This document shows, piece by piece, positions 24,870-36,861 of a stretch of 64,000 nucleotides of DNA. The translations under genes and the position numbers were made by a program. The DNA lies in assembly GCA_029962745.1 (NCBI GenBank), contig CM057158.1, positions 6,497,869-6,561,868 of the forward strand, given 5' to 3'. The DNA is from Echinometra lucunter. Taxonomy: Eukaryota > Echinodermata > Echinoidea > Camarodonta > Echinometridae. Below the pieces are notes generated by a model. The model made no database searches, was not told the DNA's origin, and saw only the letters and a list, made by a program, of their open reading frames with translations. The stretch's first letter is position 1, and every line of letters starts with the position of its first letter.

Positions 24870-24973
24870 CAGAAGATAGACTTAATTACCGACAACTAAC
24901 AATGCAAAGAAACGTCGGAGCTTCCGCGCTTCGCGCGGTAGGGGGGAAACTCCCCCTTCCCTGCACCCTCCCC

Positions 24974-25477
24974 TCTTGGCGTAAATTCCGGGGGGTGGGG
25001 GATCTATCACCCCCACCTGGGGGAGAGGGGGATGGTGTGTACAAATTTCCCGCCATGCAGACACACTTTTCAAAGAAGAAAATATATTTTAATTAATCAG
25101 TTAGTAAAAATTCTGAATATATATCTATCATAAACAATCATCATATTTTAGAATTTCTATTTGAAAATGGTATTGAAAACAAAAAAGTGGTTATTTTTGG
25201 CTCGCTCGCTTCGCTCGCTCGTCAAAATCTTAGGATTTCCATCCAAAAATGCGATTAAAATCGAGAAAAGTGGTTATTTTTGGCTCGCTCGCATCGCTCT
25301 TTCGTCATATTTTTGAATTTTTATTCGAAAATGCGATTGAAAAGCGAAAAAGTGATTATTTTCTGCTCGCTCACTTCGCTCGCTCGCAAAAATAGATATC
25401 AAAATGTGTGTGAGAGGGAAAAAAATTGTTTAAAAAGTTTTTCATCCACCACTCCTCAAACTGGATTTACGCCGGTG
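24974..25477. mobile_element. Nested hAT-like MITE, copy A
   Basis: It starts TTGGCGTAAATTCCGGGGGG and ends ...GGATTTACGCCGGTG, matching the ends of copy B at 57953-58359, which lies in the opposite orientation. It sits inside the third tandem unit of the larger element: the unit's 'ctgcaccctccc' is on its left and 'gagcactaccgtcctcctaa' on its right, words adjacent in intact unit 2. Inside are three diverged units of about 90 bp with the word 'ggctcgctcgcttcgctcg' (about 25200, 25280, 25365). No intact TSD remains. Confidence 0.72.
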
Positions 25478-26212
25478 GAGCACTACCGTCCTCCTAAAAT
25501 GCAGTCCTAGCTACGCCACAGATTCTAGACATAGACTAGTTACCGGGAAATTGTGGGCTCTGCCCCCCCTGATAACAGGTACCTGTTACTCCCCTGACTA
25601 CGCCTACTCGTTTGGCCCTGATTATGCCGATTTGTCCCTTGTATTCCTTGTATTCGAAATATTGTAAAAGAAACCTTCCCTGGTGTGCCCCTGAGGCTGA
25701 ATAAGATAAGTGCTCTTAGGAAATCATTGATAGGAGTAATAGGTATCCATCCTGCGATATTCTTGTGCTTAACATTCCTGATTCTAGAACTTTACTTGCT
25801 TATAATGTCTTACTTACTAAGGCTTGTTTCCTTATTTGGAAAATTGGCGTTGTTAGCATGGTTAGGGTAATCTAACAGAACTTATGTCATTTCCATTTTA
25901 TGTCAAATTTTAACATGTTGATGAAATGACTCGTATGATAGGAACTTTTGTACTATCATACATATATATAGGAAACAAAATGTAAGACAGCGTATCAAAT
26001 AAGTTCCAGTAAATGCCCGATTTATCAATTTCATATGGAATATGTGAATATTCATTCCCATCTTTCAAAAAACATGATAGTGCAATGATAGAAATTTGAT
26101 GTAGGATAATGAGTTTTTTCATAAGCAAAACCACAATTTGTTTATTTCTAGAAGTGAAGCAATGCAGTTGAATCGTAAGAATTTTGTAAAGGATCTACAT
26201 ATATTACGAAAT

Positions 26213-26360
26213 GGGACAGAAGAAAGGGGAGAGAGAGGGAGAGAAAGAGGGAGAGGGAGAATTAAGAGGATAGAGAGAGGGAGAGGGAGAATTAAGAGAA
26301 TAGAGAGAGGGAGAGAGAGAGAGGGAGATAGAAAGTGAGAGAGAGAGAGAGAGGGGGGGA
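26213..26360. repeat. GA-rich purine tract
   Basis: Imperfect GAGAGG/GAGAGA repeat containing two adjacent copies of 'gggagaattaagag(g/a)atagagagag'. The glutamate/arginine-rich frame over it is a repeat translation. Confidence 0.85.
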
Positions 26361-27179
26361 GGAAAAATAAGGAATGAGATATAAAGTTTGATAGGTTTTT
26401 TTAAAGTTAAAATGAGAGATGGGAAAGAGGGAGACAGAAAGAGAGAGAGATATCATGCAAAAAAAAAAAAGGGGGGGGGGACAGACAGATAGGGATTAGA
26501 ACGAATTCAAAACCAAAAATGACTGAATGCTTATTTGCCTTTGCATTCAACTTGGTTTGATGACGAGGTCCCTATGACCAAACGAGAACGTTTAGTCACA
26601 CCTTATCGCTAACGAAATAATCTTATTCATAAAATCCAAGTTTTGTCTCCAAAAATACAAGGTAACCTGAATCTAATACTGTTACAGACCGTCACGAATG
26701 ATGACTTGATTTCATACTTGGCGCTGAACCATCTTTGTTCTCAAATTCATCTAATGATAGACCGGCAGAGAATCTTATTCAGTTAATGATGTTGATATTC
26801 TCATTTCGTTTTTTTTTTTTACTATGCAGTAGGGTATCCAAACCTTGGTCTCGTGGGGGGGGGGGGGGGGTAATATCTGAGCTTAAGATGTTCCCGCTAT
26901 AGTTCAGCAAGGAAACCCCTCACTGGGAGCCTTGTTTGTGTAAGGGAGGTGCATATTTTTCATCTTCAGAAATTTTGTTAGGAGGAACAACCCCTGTCCT
27001 CCTTGCCTCCTCCGTTCCCTTCCTTGTACCACCTTCAAACACGGAAGTGCTTTTCACTAAAACTTGAAATGTATTCTCAGGTAGTTACACAAACTATTCC
27101 TGGATGTTTATATGTCTTTGTTTTATCAGCTAACGATGAAGTTGTGTTGATGGTGTTGTTGCTGCTGCTGTTCTTGGTG

Positions 27180-27312
27180 TTGTTGTTTTGTTTTTTATTT
27201 GTTTTGTTTGTTATTTGTTTTGTTTTGTTTTGTTTTGTTTTGTTTTATTTTGTTTTTTTTTTGTTTTTTTTTTTTTTGTTTTGTTTTATTTGTTTGGTTT
27301 GGTTTGGTTTTA
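27180..27312. repeat. (TTTTG)n-rich tract
   Basis: Pentanucleotide TTTTG array with longer T runs and a GGTTT end; three frames stay open as Phe/Leu/Val-rich translations. Confidence 0.85.
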
Positions 27313-29248
27313 TTTCATTTTCATAAAGTTGAGTTTTAGTCATGGCATTGCAAGGCGCAAAATAGAAGTTGAGAATGGGCATACTAAGAGCTGTTCTTTT
27401 CAAAGGGCATTTCTACGATGCCACTTCGCTATCAGCATGGACAAAATGATGAACCTCGCACATTATTTTTTCACATTTGCTGAATGTGAGTAAAGAGTAA
27501 TATCTGCTTTCCGCTCGTTAAAGAACGTTTCGCTTCCAATGCAGAAAGGCAATCTATTTGATATTTTCATAGAGTTTGATTTGACTGCGACATGTATTAA
27601 GACTTCATTCATTATGTGCAAATTCTCATGCATTAATATTCGTACTCCTTGATCAGACAAATACACGTAACAACAGAAATGGACTTTCAAAAACAATGCA
27701 CCCTATCTATGTTCATTTCTGTCCAAAGATAAATTTGTATATTCGTCTTGCAAAGTTTTCCATTGCAAGGGAAACGAGACAGCAAAAAGGACATTCTAAC
27801 CGTTCCAAAATCAAATTTCCTCCAATTCTCTCCTGTCTTTTTCAATCATCGTAAACCTAAATGAGGGGTCTATATGACAATTTCAATTGTCTTGGCGAAT
27901 GAATATATCGAACCAAACATAGAGATACATATCCAGGGTTCTTTACAAGTATATTAATACAAGTGTAATTGACTTAAGAGAGGGGTTCCGCCGCTTACAA
28001 TTTAATGCTTCCGACTAGAGATTGGACTGAAGTCAAACAAAACAGAGCTGGCATTTATTTTGGATAGACTTGGGTTTCTCCTTCTTAAAAATATGCGATA
28101 TTGGAAGATGAATATGCAAATGAGATGATGGATGAAAAAAGGAAGGCCAATTATAGTTTTTGTTTTTATTTATTGACAGCAATCGTCTCACGCGCACTGT
28201 CTCTGAAATGTGATGAATGAAAAGAATGCTTAAAGATAATAACAATCGAAGAATGAAACTACCATATATCAGATACTTATAAGACTTCATTTTTTCATTC
28301 TCCGAGTCCAAGAATGAAACTAGATCAGATAAGACTTCAGATTTTAATCTTCTCTGTTTCTTTGACTGTTGCGTGCATGGCTATTGTCAATTAAGAGGAC
28401 TGATTATTAAAGCTAGGAAAGAGACATTATCATAAATAATTGACTCTTTGCTAGTCATTGAACAAAGATAGCTCAAAACTATTTTCATTGGTAAAAGCAT
28501 TTATTTCATCTTTCCCTTTCGTCCGTGTTTTCCTCATACATGTATATACTTCCCAATATAGTTTCTAACGTATGTTTCTCAAATTTGAAATTTGCTTCTT
28601 GACTTGATAAAATTAAATTTTGTTACATAACATAATTTCGACACTGAAAACAAAACTTCCTCCTTGTATGGGAGGTAATCGTGACATAACGGCATTACTG
28701 CCATCCACAACATATACCAAATATTCTTTGAATTCGATTATTTACACATGATATTTAATCAGTTTTGTTGTTTATCAACTCGTGTCTCCCATTCTGTGTT
28801 TCCTCCCATCTTTGTCGTCCCCATGCTTTTCCTTCTTCAGGTTTTTTGATATCTACCTCTGTGCAAGCAGTCAGTACTTCACCGTCACAAAAGGAACAAA
28901 GTCAAGGGCTTATACATGATACAAGACATGCTGCTTTTTCTTTTAATATCTGAAGTGACCTTTGGTAGATCTGACAATCCCATTTGGAAACCTCAGTACA
29001 AGGGCAGACGTGGGAACGGTCATCATGGTCATCTTCACAATTTTTATCTTGGAAACGGATGAGAAAATGTGGAAATTTAAAATGGATGGAAAAATAAAGA
29101 TTTAAAAGATAAGAAAGGGGAGAGTCAGAAAGTGAGAAAACGGGCAAAATTTCTAAGTAACGTTTTTAAGTTACTCGTGGAAAAAAATCCTTGTACAATT
29201 TTAACTTTTTGAAGTTATACCGTAAGATCTTTAAAGTTAATGCTTTAG

Positions 29249-29313
29249 TAGTAGTACTATTAGTAGAAGTAGTAGTAGCAGCATCAGCATCAGCAGCAGT
29301 AGTAGTAGTAGTA

Positions 29314-29393
<80 letters not shown>
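29249..29393 (+). repeat. (TAG)n trinucleotide array
   Basis: AGT/TAG triplets, imperfect at first (CAGCAT words near 29280) and then nearly perfect for about 85 bp, running directly into the pentanucleotide satellite. Confidence 0.92.
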
Positions 29394-30312
29394 TGGTATA
29401 GTGTGGTATGGTGTGGAATGGTATGCTATGGTATGGTGTGGTATGGTATGGTGTGGTGTGGTATGGTATGGTATGGTATGGTATGGTATGGTATGGTATG
29501 GTATGGTATGGTATGGAATGGTATGGTGTGGTATTGTATGGTATAGTAATAGTATGGTGTGGTATGGTATGGTATGGTGTGGTATGGTATGCTATGGTAT
29601 GGTGTGGTGTGGTATGCTATGGTATGATGTGGTATGGTATGGTGTGGTATGGTAAGGTATGGTATCTTATGGTAGGGTATGGTGTGGTATGGTATGGTAT
29701 GGTATGGTTTGGTGTGGTGTGGTATGGTATGGTATGGTATTGTATGGTATGGTATAGTATGGTGTAGCGTGGTGTGGTGTGGTGTGGTATGGTGTGGTAT
29801 GGTGTGGTATGGTATGGTATGGTATGGTATGGTATGGTATGGTGTGGTATGGTATGGAATGGTGTGGTATGGTATGGTATGGTATGGTATGCAATGGTAT
29901 GGTATGGTATGGTATCGTGTGATATGGTATGGTATGGTATGGTGTGGTATGGTGTGGTATGGTATGGTATGGTATGGTGTGGTATGGTGTGGTATGGTAT
30001 GCTATGGTATGGTATGGTGTGGTATGGTATGGTATGGTATGGTATGGTATGGTATGGTATGGTGTGGTATGTTATGGTGTGGTATGGTATGGTGTGGTAT
30101 GGTATGGTAAGGTATAGTATGGTGTAGCGTGGTGTGGTATGGTGTGGTATGGTATGGAATGGTATGGTATGGTATGGTGTGGTGGTTTGGTGTGGTGTGG
30201 TATGGTATGGAATGGTATGGTATGGTATGGTGTGGTGGTTTGGTATGTTGTAGTGTGGTATGGTATGGTATGTTGTTGCATGGTATAGACTGTGGTGTGG
30301 TCCAGTATAGTA
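29394..30312 (+). repeat. TATGG/TGTGG pentanucleotide satellite, about 0.9 kb
   Basis: About 180 units of GGTAT with frequent GGTGT variants and rare GCTAT, GGAAT, GGTTT and GATAT units. A 15-bp codon cycle makes every plus-strand frame an open chain of Tyr-Gly-Met-Val-Trp repeats, and the minus strand reads Ile-Pro-Tyr-His-Thr; none is a real protein. Longer higher-order words recur. For example, 'gtatggtgtagcgtggtgtgg' starts near 29758 and again near 30118, suggesting duplication of blocks of about 360 bp. Confidence 0.95.
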
Positions 30313-31671
30313 TGGGCCTGGAAGGCCAGGACAGTAAGATGCCTAATATTAGGAGGAATATAATCAGAAGCCATAGTCCTTAGAAAATATAATTAAAGAA
30401 AAGTACAGCAGAGATACCGTACGTTAGACTTGTAAATATTGTATGGAGTGCTCTGAGTACAGATAACGGAAGAAAGTAAGGCACCCTTGCCATTTGCCCC
30501 CTGCCCTGCTTTTGTGTGTTTGTGTGTGTGTGTGTGTGTGGGGGGGGGGGTATCAAATTTTCTTTGTTACAAGTCTGTGTGTCAAATCTAAGGGGTCGAT
30601 GCAGAACCTCCCATATCGTTAAGATGTAATGAGTTTTGCATTGGACGATTTAAGAAACAGACACAAGGGTCTTAATGGTCAGCCCACCTGTTTGCAAATT
30701 TGTTAGATACCAAGAAATAATATAAGGGGTGCGTAAGTGCACTTTTTCGTATATGTTTTTAAAGACATCTTAAATCGCGTGCTACAGTGACCTTGTCCGC
30801 TAATGAGAAAAACTTGTACACAAACACAAACAAGTGTAAAATGGAGGGGGGGGGGGTTGTAAAAGAACGATGCATTTGCATTTTGCTGTTGTATTTTCTT
30901 TGTTCGTTTGATGGGCAGTGCATGCCCAAGTATGCGTATTGCGATTAGAACAATCCAGCCTTTAAACAGAAGCAAAACTTGACTGCCAATATCTCATCAT
31001 TTCAAATTCATAATCAGTGTTTTAAGTAAAGCAAGACAAGCAGAAAGAGTTGCAAATTGGATCTTGTGTAGGCTAATGACTCAATCATTTTACCCAAGTT
31101 AATGCATGCACAAAAACGTCTAGGAACTATTATCAGTTTCGATAGGAGGAATAAAAGTGACAATACTTCTTGATTTAATCTAAGATTTAAAAAATGATGG
31201 GAGGAAATGGAAGAAGGATATTAAGGGAGAGATGATAAAGAGGATAGGAATCTTGCTTTAACTGGCATCCGTCCTATAAGATTCCACTTTAAGCAATTAA
31301 AGAATACCGAAACTGATCATTGAACAAAAATGACTTTGAGACAAGAATAAGACATCTGAGAGCTAAGGAAGAGATTAAATTTCAGGAAATAAGCCAAAGC
31401 TATCAAAACACAGAATTTCTTCAATATGCATTCGAACTGCAAGTCGTTAGAAAGTACAGATGACTAGATAGTAAGAAAGCAATAATTTTCTTACTTCTCG
31501 CTTCTTGCACTACCGGGGGGGGGGGTCAAGGGTCTTGTCCCCCCCCCCCTTCCCCATTTGTTCTCTATGTGAGATCCTCTCTCTCTATAGAGAATACCTG
31601 CTACTGGATCAAACATGTCAAAGAGGAATATGCAGCTTTTCGGGTAAAATATTAAATAATAATGCTTGATG

Positions 31672-31830
31672 AATTTAGATTTAGATTTAGATTTAGATTT
31701 ATTTATTTCCGTTCAACAATATTTTTCAAAATACAATCAAAGTAACAATACATATTCAATATAATAGATAATACAAACAAATCAATGACATTTCGTAACA
31801 AATGTTGAATATAAATTAAACAAAGCTACA
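31672..31830 (-). mobile_element. Retroposon 3' end with (TAAATC)n tail, minus strand
   Basis: On the minus strand the sequence runs 'attgttgaacggaaataaat' and then AAATCTAAATCTAAATCTAA, a terminal short repeat as found at LINE 3' ends. No coding part is recognisable upstream. Confidence 0.4.
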
Positions 31831-32474
31831 ATTTGTTGCAGTAGTTTTGTCAATGAAAAGAAACAAGAAATGAACGGAGGGCCTTGCCCCTATGTAAATA
31901 GTGAACCTACCAATACTTATATGTTCCTTGTTTTGCTCCCCCTTATACTCTTCCAATCGTTCCGCATTGCTCTTTTTGTTTTGAAAGTAAATATGGTGTG
32001 TACTGTGACAGGCTACAGATGATTAATTAAGATGGTAATCGGTACTGTCACGCTTGCTATCAAATATCAACCCTCCCCACTCTGATACCCAAGAATGATG
32101 CCTTCATATTTTTGTCTGCATCTCTATATTTTGGTCGAAGGAGAGAGAAAGAGGGAAGAAGAAATACAGATTGTAATTTTCACCACGAGTATCTACAAGA
32201 AAGCTATCAGTAATGGTTCATTAATTCTGAAATGAGACGGTCAACTGCATTCTAATGTAGAAAATTCTAGAATTGATAATGATTGTGAAAATGGAGAGGT
32301 GTGAAAACAATAATGACAACTGTAATCATGGTCAAGAGCATGGACGGGGAAGGAATCTATCTTGAAACCTGAGGGGACATATCTGATATTTTCTGGTAAC
32401 CACCCAGTTCCACGCAAAAAAGAGGTCTTCTTCAGAATGCCTTTTTGGTACCCCCAAGACTCACTGACAAGCAA

Positions 32475-32518
32475 AAGAAAAAGAAAAAGAAAAGAAAAGA
32501 AAAGAAAAGAAAAGAAAA

Positions 32519-32552
<34 letters not shown>

Positions 32553-32586
32553 ACAAAAGAAAGAAAGAAAGAAAGAAAGAAAGAAA
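32475..32586 (+). repeat. (AAAGA/AAACA)n array
   Basis: Pentanucleotide AAAGA units change to AAACA and then to GAAA tetranucleotides. Confidence 0.9.
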
Positions 32587-33022
32587 AATGAAGGAGTTCC
32601 AGAACTTTCTCAAAATGCTTGGGGGCCTTTATGGTTATATACAGTATATAATATAAAGGTCTTTTTTAAAAGTATACTGGGTTTTTTTTTTCCTCCTAAA
32701 TTCCATAAAAGAGCAAAAGTTACAAAATCGCGGGACCCCCTCCCCTCCCCATGGGTTCGTGGAAGAAGCCCCCCCCCCCCCCCCCCCCCCATTTCCACCC
32801 ATGCTCAAGAGGTAAAGAAGGAAACTGACATTAATTTGATGAAGGAAAAGAAGACTGATAGCAAGCAGAGTTCTCTTAAAGATGTCATGACTGAGTTATG
32901 TTCTTGATTTATTACGATGATCATCTGTTTGTCTCACTATCAGACCAAAGAAGTGTTCCGTTGGAACGCAATATTTGTTGCTATTCTTTATAACCAATCT
33001 TGAATTCATTATGGAAAGTAGA

Positions 33023-33169
33023 CATGGGCGTAGATAGCGGGAGATGGGGAGGTGCATCCCCCTACTTTTTGAAGTGGATGTATATTCGTGTGTATATAAA
33101 TATGTATCAATGGGGGAATCATTCCCCCCCCCCCCCCCGGTCAGGTATGAGGACCTGTCCACGCTACTG
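33023..33169. mobile_element. Small hAT-like MITE with near-perfect 8-bp TSD
   Basis: It begins CATGGGCGTAGATAGCGGG and ends ...GGACCTGTCCACGCTACTG. The flanks are AAAGTAGA (33015-33022) and AAAGTAAA (33170-33177), matching at 7 of 8 positions. It carries a C16 run near its right end, as other hAT-like elements here do. The TIR match is limited to the terminal bases, so I rate it below the others. Confidence 0.6.
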
Positions 33170-33703
33170 AAAGTAAAAAGATATTTGCTGTATAAGAACA
33201 TTGTATCGTCAGTCATACTTCAGTCATGTTTGTTTGACATAGTAATATGTTTGTTTAATACAGTAATATCCCTCGTACTGTCGTATATAAGGAAAGAATC
33301 ATTTTCGAACCTCGTCATCATTACATTAATTTTATTGATTATTGTTGTTATTTTGGAGTTTCTTCCTGAGATAGACTTGAAACGTCCACGGTGTAGCAGA
33401 GTTCTTGTAATGTGGTGCTCCGGGATTCGAAAGTAATTCAATAAGCTTGTGCACTTTGGTAACTCATTACCAAGTTCCTCGGTTAGAAATTTCAACTGTT
33501 TGCTTACCCAAAATAATAAATCAAATTTTGCAACATAGGGAATTTACAACTAAGCTTAACGCCAAAGAATACCGGAACGAAAATGGTATTTTTGCATGCA
33601 CTACTTGTAGCCTGCTCTCACATGGCTTGTCAAAGATCTCGACAGTTACTGACGCAGTGGTACGTCAGAAAATGAGACCTCGTGTGTGGCGAGCGTTACG
33701 TAA

Positions 33704-33945
33704 GAGGTGTCGTAGTTGAGTGGTTTAAACACCTGACATTGTGGGTTCGAACCCCCAGCGTCTGCAGAAGGGGCCTGGCTAGAATGCTCCCCAGGGAGTG
33801 CAGAATGTGCACACAATGTGCGCAGGCAAGCCTGAATCCTATGACTGAGTAATAATATTTCTGTAAAGGGCTTGGAGACATCGGAGATGTATTGGGCCTG
33901 ATAAACACCCAGAATATTAACATTGCAATACGTATTATTACATTG
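33704..33945 (+). mobile_element. tRNA-derived SINE, best-preserved copy
   Basis: Box A-like TAGTTGAGTGG and box B GGGTTCGAACCCCC stand at tRNA-like spacing at the head (33712-33758). A body follows containing 'ctccccagggagtgcagaat', 'tgtaaagggcttggagacat' and a terminal ATTA-rich tail. The 3' half's 'aaagggcttggagac' block is like that of tRNA-type SINEs in deuterostomes. A diverged copy of the body is at 38224-38330. Confidence 0.72.
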
Positions 33946-36604
33946 TAACAGAATGCCAAATTCTCATCTTCCGTCACCTTAATTCGATGTAGGTCGTCAA
34001 TGCGTTCAGACAGAACTCAGTCCTACCTTCTAGTTCATCGTGTGCACTTCGGGCTATGTTTAACCACGGAAGTGTTATAAATCCCTGGTTTAACAAACAT
34101 ACAGCATATGGTAAGAGGATTGGGTGACTTGAAGCGCGCTTTCAAGAATCCGAATGATAAATGATGATGAGTGTGTATCTTAGCATGACGGACGATCTCT
34201 CCTAAGTCACATGCAGAGTGAGTTCTTTCTCGATCAGGAAAAGAAAGGTCGTTGAACTTTTGTATAATAAAGAATACTTTTCTCCAGAAGGACTTTGAAC
34301 TTGTGGGCGTTGGAAAAAAAAACATATAAATTTGATTTTTTTTTAAAAAGGGGGGTAGAGTGATGACAAAATGGGAGGAGACAGAGAAAGAGGAGAGAGG
34401 CAGTGAGAATAGAAAGGAACCGATTGGAGAGAGACAGAGAGAGGGAGAGAGAAGGGGAAAGAGAGAGGAAGAATGAGAGAGAGGGTGAGAGAGAGAGAGA
34501 GAGAGAGAGAAAACAGAGGTAGGAGTGGGGGTTGGAGTAATATGACATACTTCCTATAAACATGATAAAGTTTCAAATTCACAGATGCTTCATTTATGAC
34601 TGTTCATTTTAACGTTTGTATTCGTTCATTAAACCTTTCAATACAGAATTTACGTTCATTAATCATGCAGAGGGTGCGAATGGAGAAGCAGTAACAGATA
34701 TAACTTCTCAACGTTTCCCAGCATTAGCTATATCTCTTGCCATTCTTGCGACTGCCATGAACCAAACCCGACCAAACTCACCCCCCCCCCTTTAAATGTG
34801 ACAGAAGCACAGGATGAGATGGCATGAAACCCCTTCCATCCATCGTAATAAGCTAATTGTGTGAATCAATCCATCTGACGTCTTGGTTGCGCTCTACTCA
34901 TCAAAATGTGATCAGGAACGATGGTGTATCAGGCCCTTGGACTCGGGAGGGGAAACATCTCAGCCTACGATGTTCTCTTGCAATGAAAAGTTTCGATGAC
35001 CCTTGCTTGGGAATATGTTACTACTTTTCGAATTTGTAAGAGTAATCTACAACCCCTGTCCATGGTTAGAAATAATGTCAGGAGGGGTAAATATTATTTT
35101 CCCCTTGAACCCCTCCTCAAATGCGGTAGTCATCAGGAAGGTGGATGATTGGGTAATCATGGATGCCAGGCGGAGATAAAGCAGTCACCTTAAGCCAGAC
35201 AAAATGAAGAAAGTCGCCAAAACCAAAGTCAGCGATCATCAATCTCTTGCTGACTGAAAATGGAGACAGAACATGGGTGTCTGTAGCTATCATTCGGTAA
35301 TTTTTTTGCATCAATTTGCATAAATTACTGTTACAATAACGTGTCCCAGCGGAATTATGAAGTTCCACCTAATCTACCTCTTCAGTCTTTCTTACTCGTT
35401 AGTAGATTCTGTTTGAGATGATATTTTCCCCCGACTCTTTTCATAGTGATTGAGTATTTCCTGGATCAAAGCAACCTTCTGAGGTTTATTTCTCTTTTCA
35501 TTGTCCGAGTATTGCGTGACATGCCCTTTAAATTACATCTCAAAGTTGCTCTTGAAATCAAATCTTTAAGATGCCCTTGAAATTGTATCTTCAAATCGTT
35601 TCCTCGTATTGCGGAGTTTTCGAGAAGCCCAACGCAGAAATTAAAGTAAATCTAAGGCGGATGCCAACAGTAAAATATTTACTTTAATCTTAATGATGAT
35701 AATGAATAATGAATAGACTATAAGTCGGTTAGAAAGTTATTGCGGTTGTAAGATGATCTTGAAAAGGCTGAAGGATATCCTTACTGTGTGGTGTCTGGAT
35801 CTGGAAAAAATCAGTGGCAATAAAGTATTGATTAACGGTACAACATCAAGTGGAATATAGGCTTTAAATAAAAAAAAAATATTGAAAAAAAAAATATTCG
35901 CGCCAGATGCAAAAGATGAAATGCTGATTTTGAAATGCATTTCAGAAGATAAAATTCATATCAACATACATTTATTCATAAATTTATTCATGCTCTCTAC
36001 ATTGAAATATTGAGGGGCAATTAATTACTGATTGACAGTAGAAAGTGAAGTGGAATAGGCTCTGAACATTCATGACAATCTAATAATGACCACAAATGGC
36101 GCCAGGTTGCCTTGCACTGTTTCTTAATCAAGTTAACAATAATAAGATTTCATCAACCGCGTCAGTGCTTCACCTTATTCTTGAATTTCATTATTGTAAT
36201 GTGATATTCTGTTTGTTCCAAGAAATAGTGCAAACCGCTGTCCATTAGTACGTTACCCTGGACGAACCATGTAAACAGGATAAAGAAAAGTCCAGGCATG
36301 GCTCTGTATTTTTGCAGGTTATTAATGTACTTTTAAAAATGCTTTTAGTCTTCGTGCTCGTGCTACCTGTCAGTCAGGGGAATTTCCGTCGTCATATCAT
36401 GGTCAATATGTGGAGCATGTTATACAGGGGAGCATATACCCTTTGTAATTGCCCCACTAAATGCTAGATACTTTCATTTCTTCTTCTCCCTTTTGTTCTT
36501 CTTCTGAATTGCTTATTAGTACAATTTCCTTATCCTCACGTCACGAGTCAGTTTTACAAGTTAGACACAGTTTTTAATTTTTTTGTTTAAGAAATTCCCC
36601 TGTA
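33946..36604. other. Non-coding stretch
   Basis: GA-rich tract (34377-34510) and otherwise AT-rich sequence with short A and C runs. No exon is supported. Confidence 0.5.
34377..34510. repeat. GA-rich tract
   Basis: Imperfect AGAGAG repeat; overlapping Ser/Leu-rich minus-strand frames are translations of it. Confidence 0.88.
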
Positions 36605-36861
36605 TACTCTCTCTAAAAAAAAAAAAAAAAAAAGGTGGACGCGTTCACTCTGTTAGGGGTGAATTTCAGAAGAGAGTGCATTTAGAGTGAATTAAGAGTG
36701 AATTAAGAGTAAAAATTGTGATATTCACTCTTTATTCACTCTTTTAGGGGTGACCTCAGGCCTCAGGGATCACTCACAATCCTTGAGTGATCATTGAGGT
36801 CACCTTCAATTCACCTCTTACGGCGTGAACGCGTTCACTCTTTTTTTTTTAAGAGAGAGTA
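36605..36861. mobile_element. Foldback MITE with TACTCTCTCTTAAAA-type ends
   Basis: The left end TACTCTCTCT is followed by A18, and the right end is a T10 run followed by AAGAGAGAGTA. Inside these, 'gttcactctgttaggggtgaa' on the left is echoed by 'ttcacctcttacggcgtgaac' on the right. The centre holds nested complements such as 'agggatcactcacaatcctt' facing 'gagtgatcattgaggtcac'. Flanking TA on both sides would fit a TA target. No coding capacity. Confidence 0.68.

Larger units (their letters stand above)
23951..25596. mobile_element. hAT-type element with 8-bp TSD, internal tandem units and a nested MITE
   Basis: The left end CAGTGGCGTAACAG and the right end reverse complemented, CAGGGGAGTAACAG, match at 12 of 14 positions. 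ACTACGCC flanks both ends (23943-23950 and 25597-25604). The left third is a G18/C run followed by a purine-rich tract (24055-24245). The middle is made of tandem units of about 220 bp, each with 'ttagttaccgggaaatt', 'gcttccgcgcttcgcgcggg' and 'ctcctaaaa...aaatcctag'. Unit 3 is split by the element at 24974-25477. No transposase is encoded. Confidence 0.78.
25605..29248. other. Non-coding stretch with low-complexity tracts
   Basis: Purine-rich GA tract (26213-26360, 26420-26450), A/G run near 26458-26480, a G run (26855-26870), and a TTTTG-rich tract (27180-27312). Two diverged copies of 'aagaatgaaact...ataagacttcag' lie at about 28252 and 28310. No exon is supported. Confidence 0.55.
30313..33014. 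other. Non-coding stretch
   Basis: It contains GT/G runs (30515-30550), G10...C10 facing runs (31516-31550), a LINE-like tail on the minus strand (31672-31830), an AAAGA array (32475-32586) and a C20-type run (32770-32790). No exon is supported. Confidence 0.5.

Noticed and set aside
29401..30383. Several long open frames of Tyr-Gly-Met-Val-Trp or Ile-Pro-Tyr-His-Thr repeats on both strands
   Set aside because: They are automatic translations of a 5-bp satellite lacking stop codons; all frames are open at once.
33704..33775. tRNA gene
   Set aside because: Box A and box B are present, but no acceptor stem closes and a SINE body follows.
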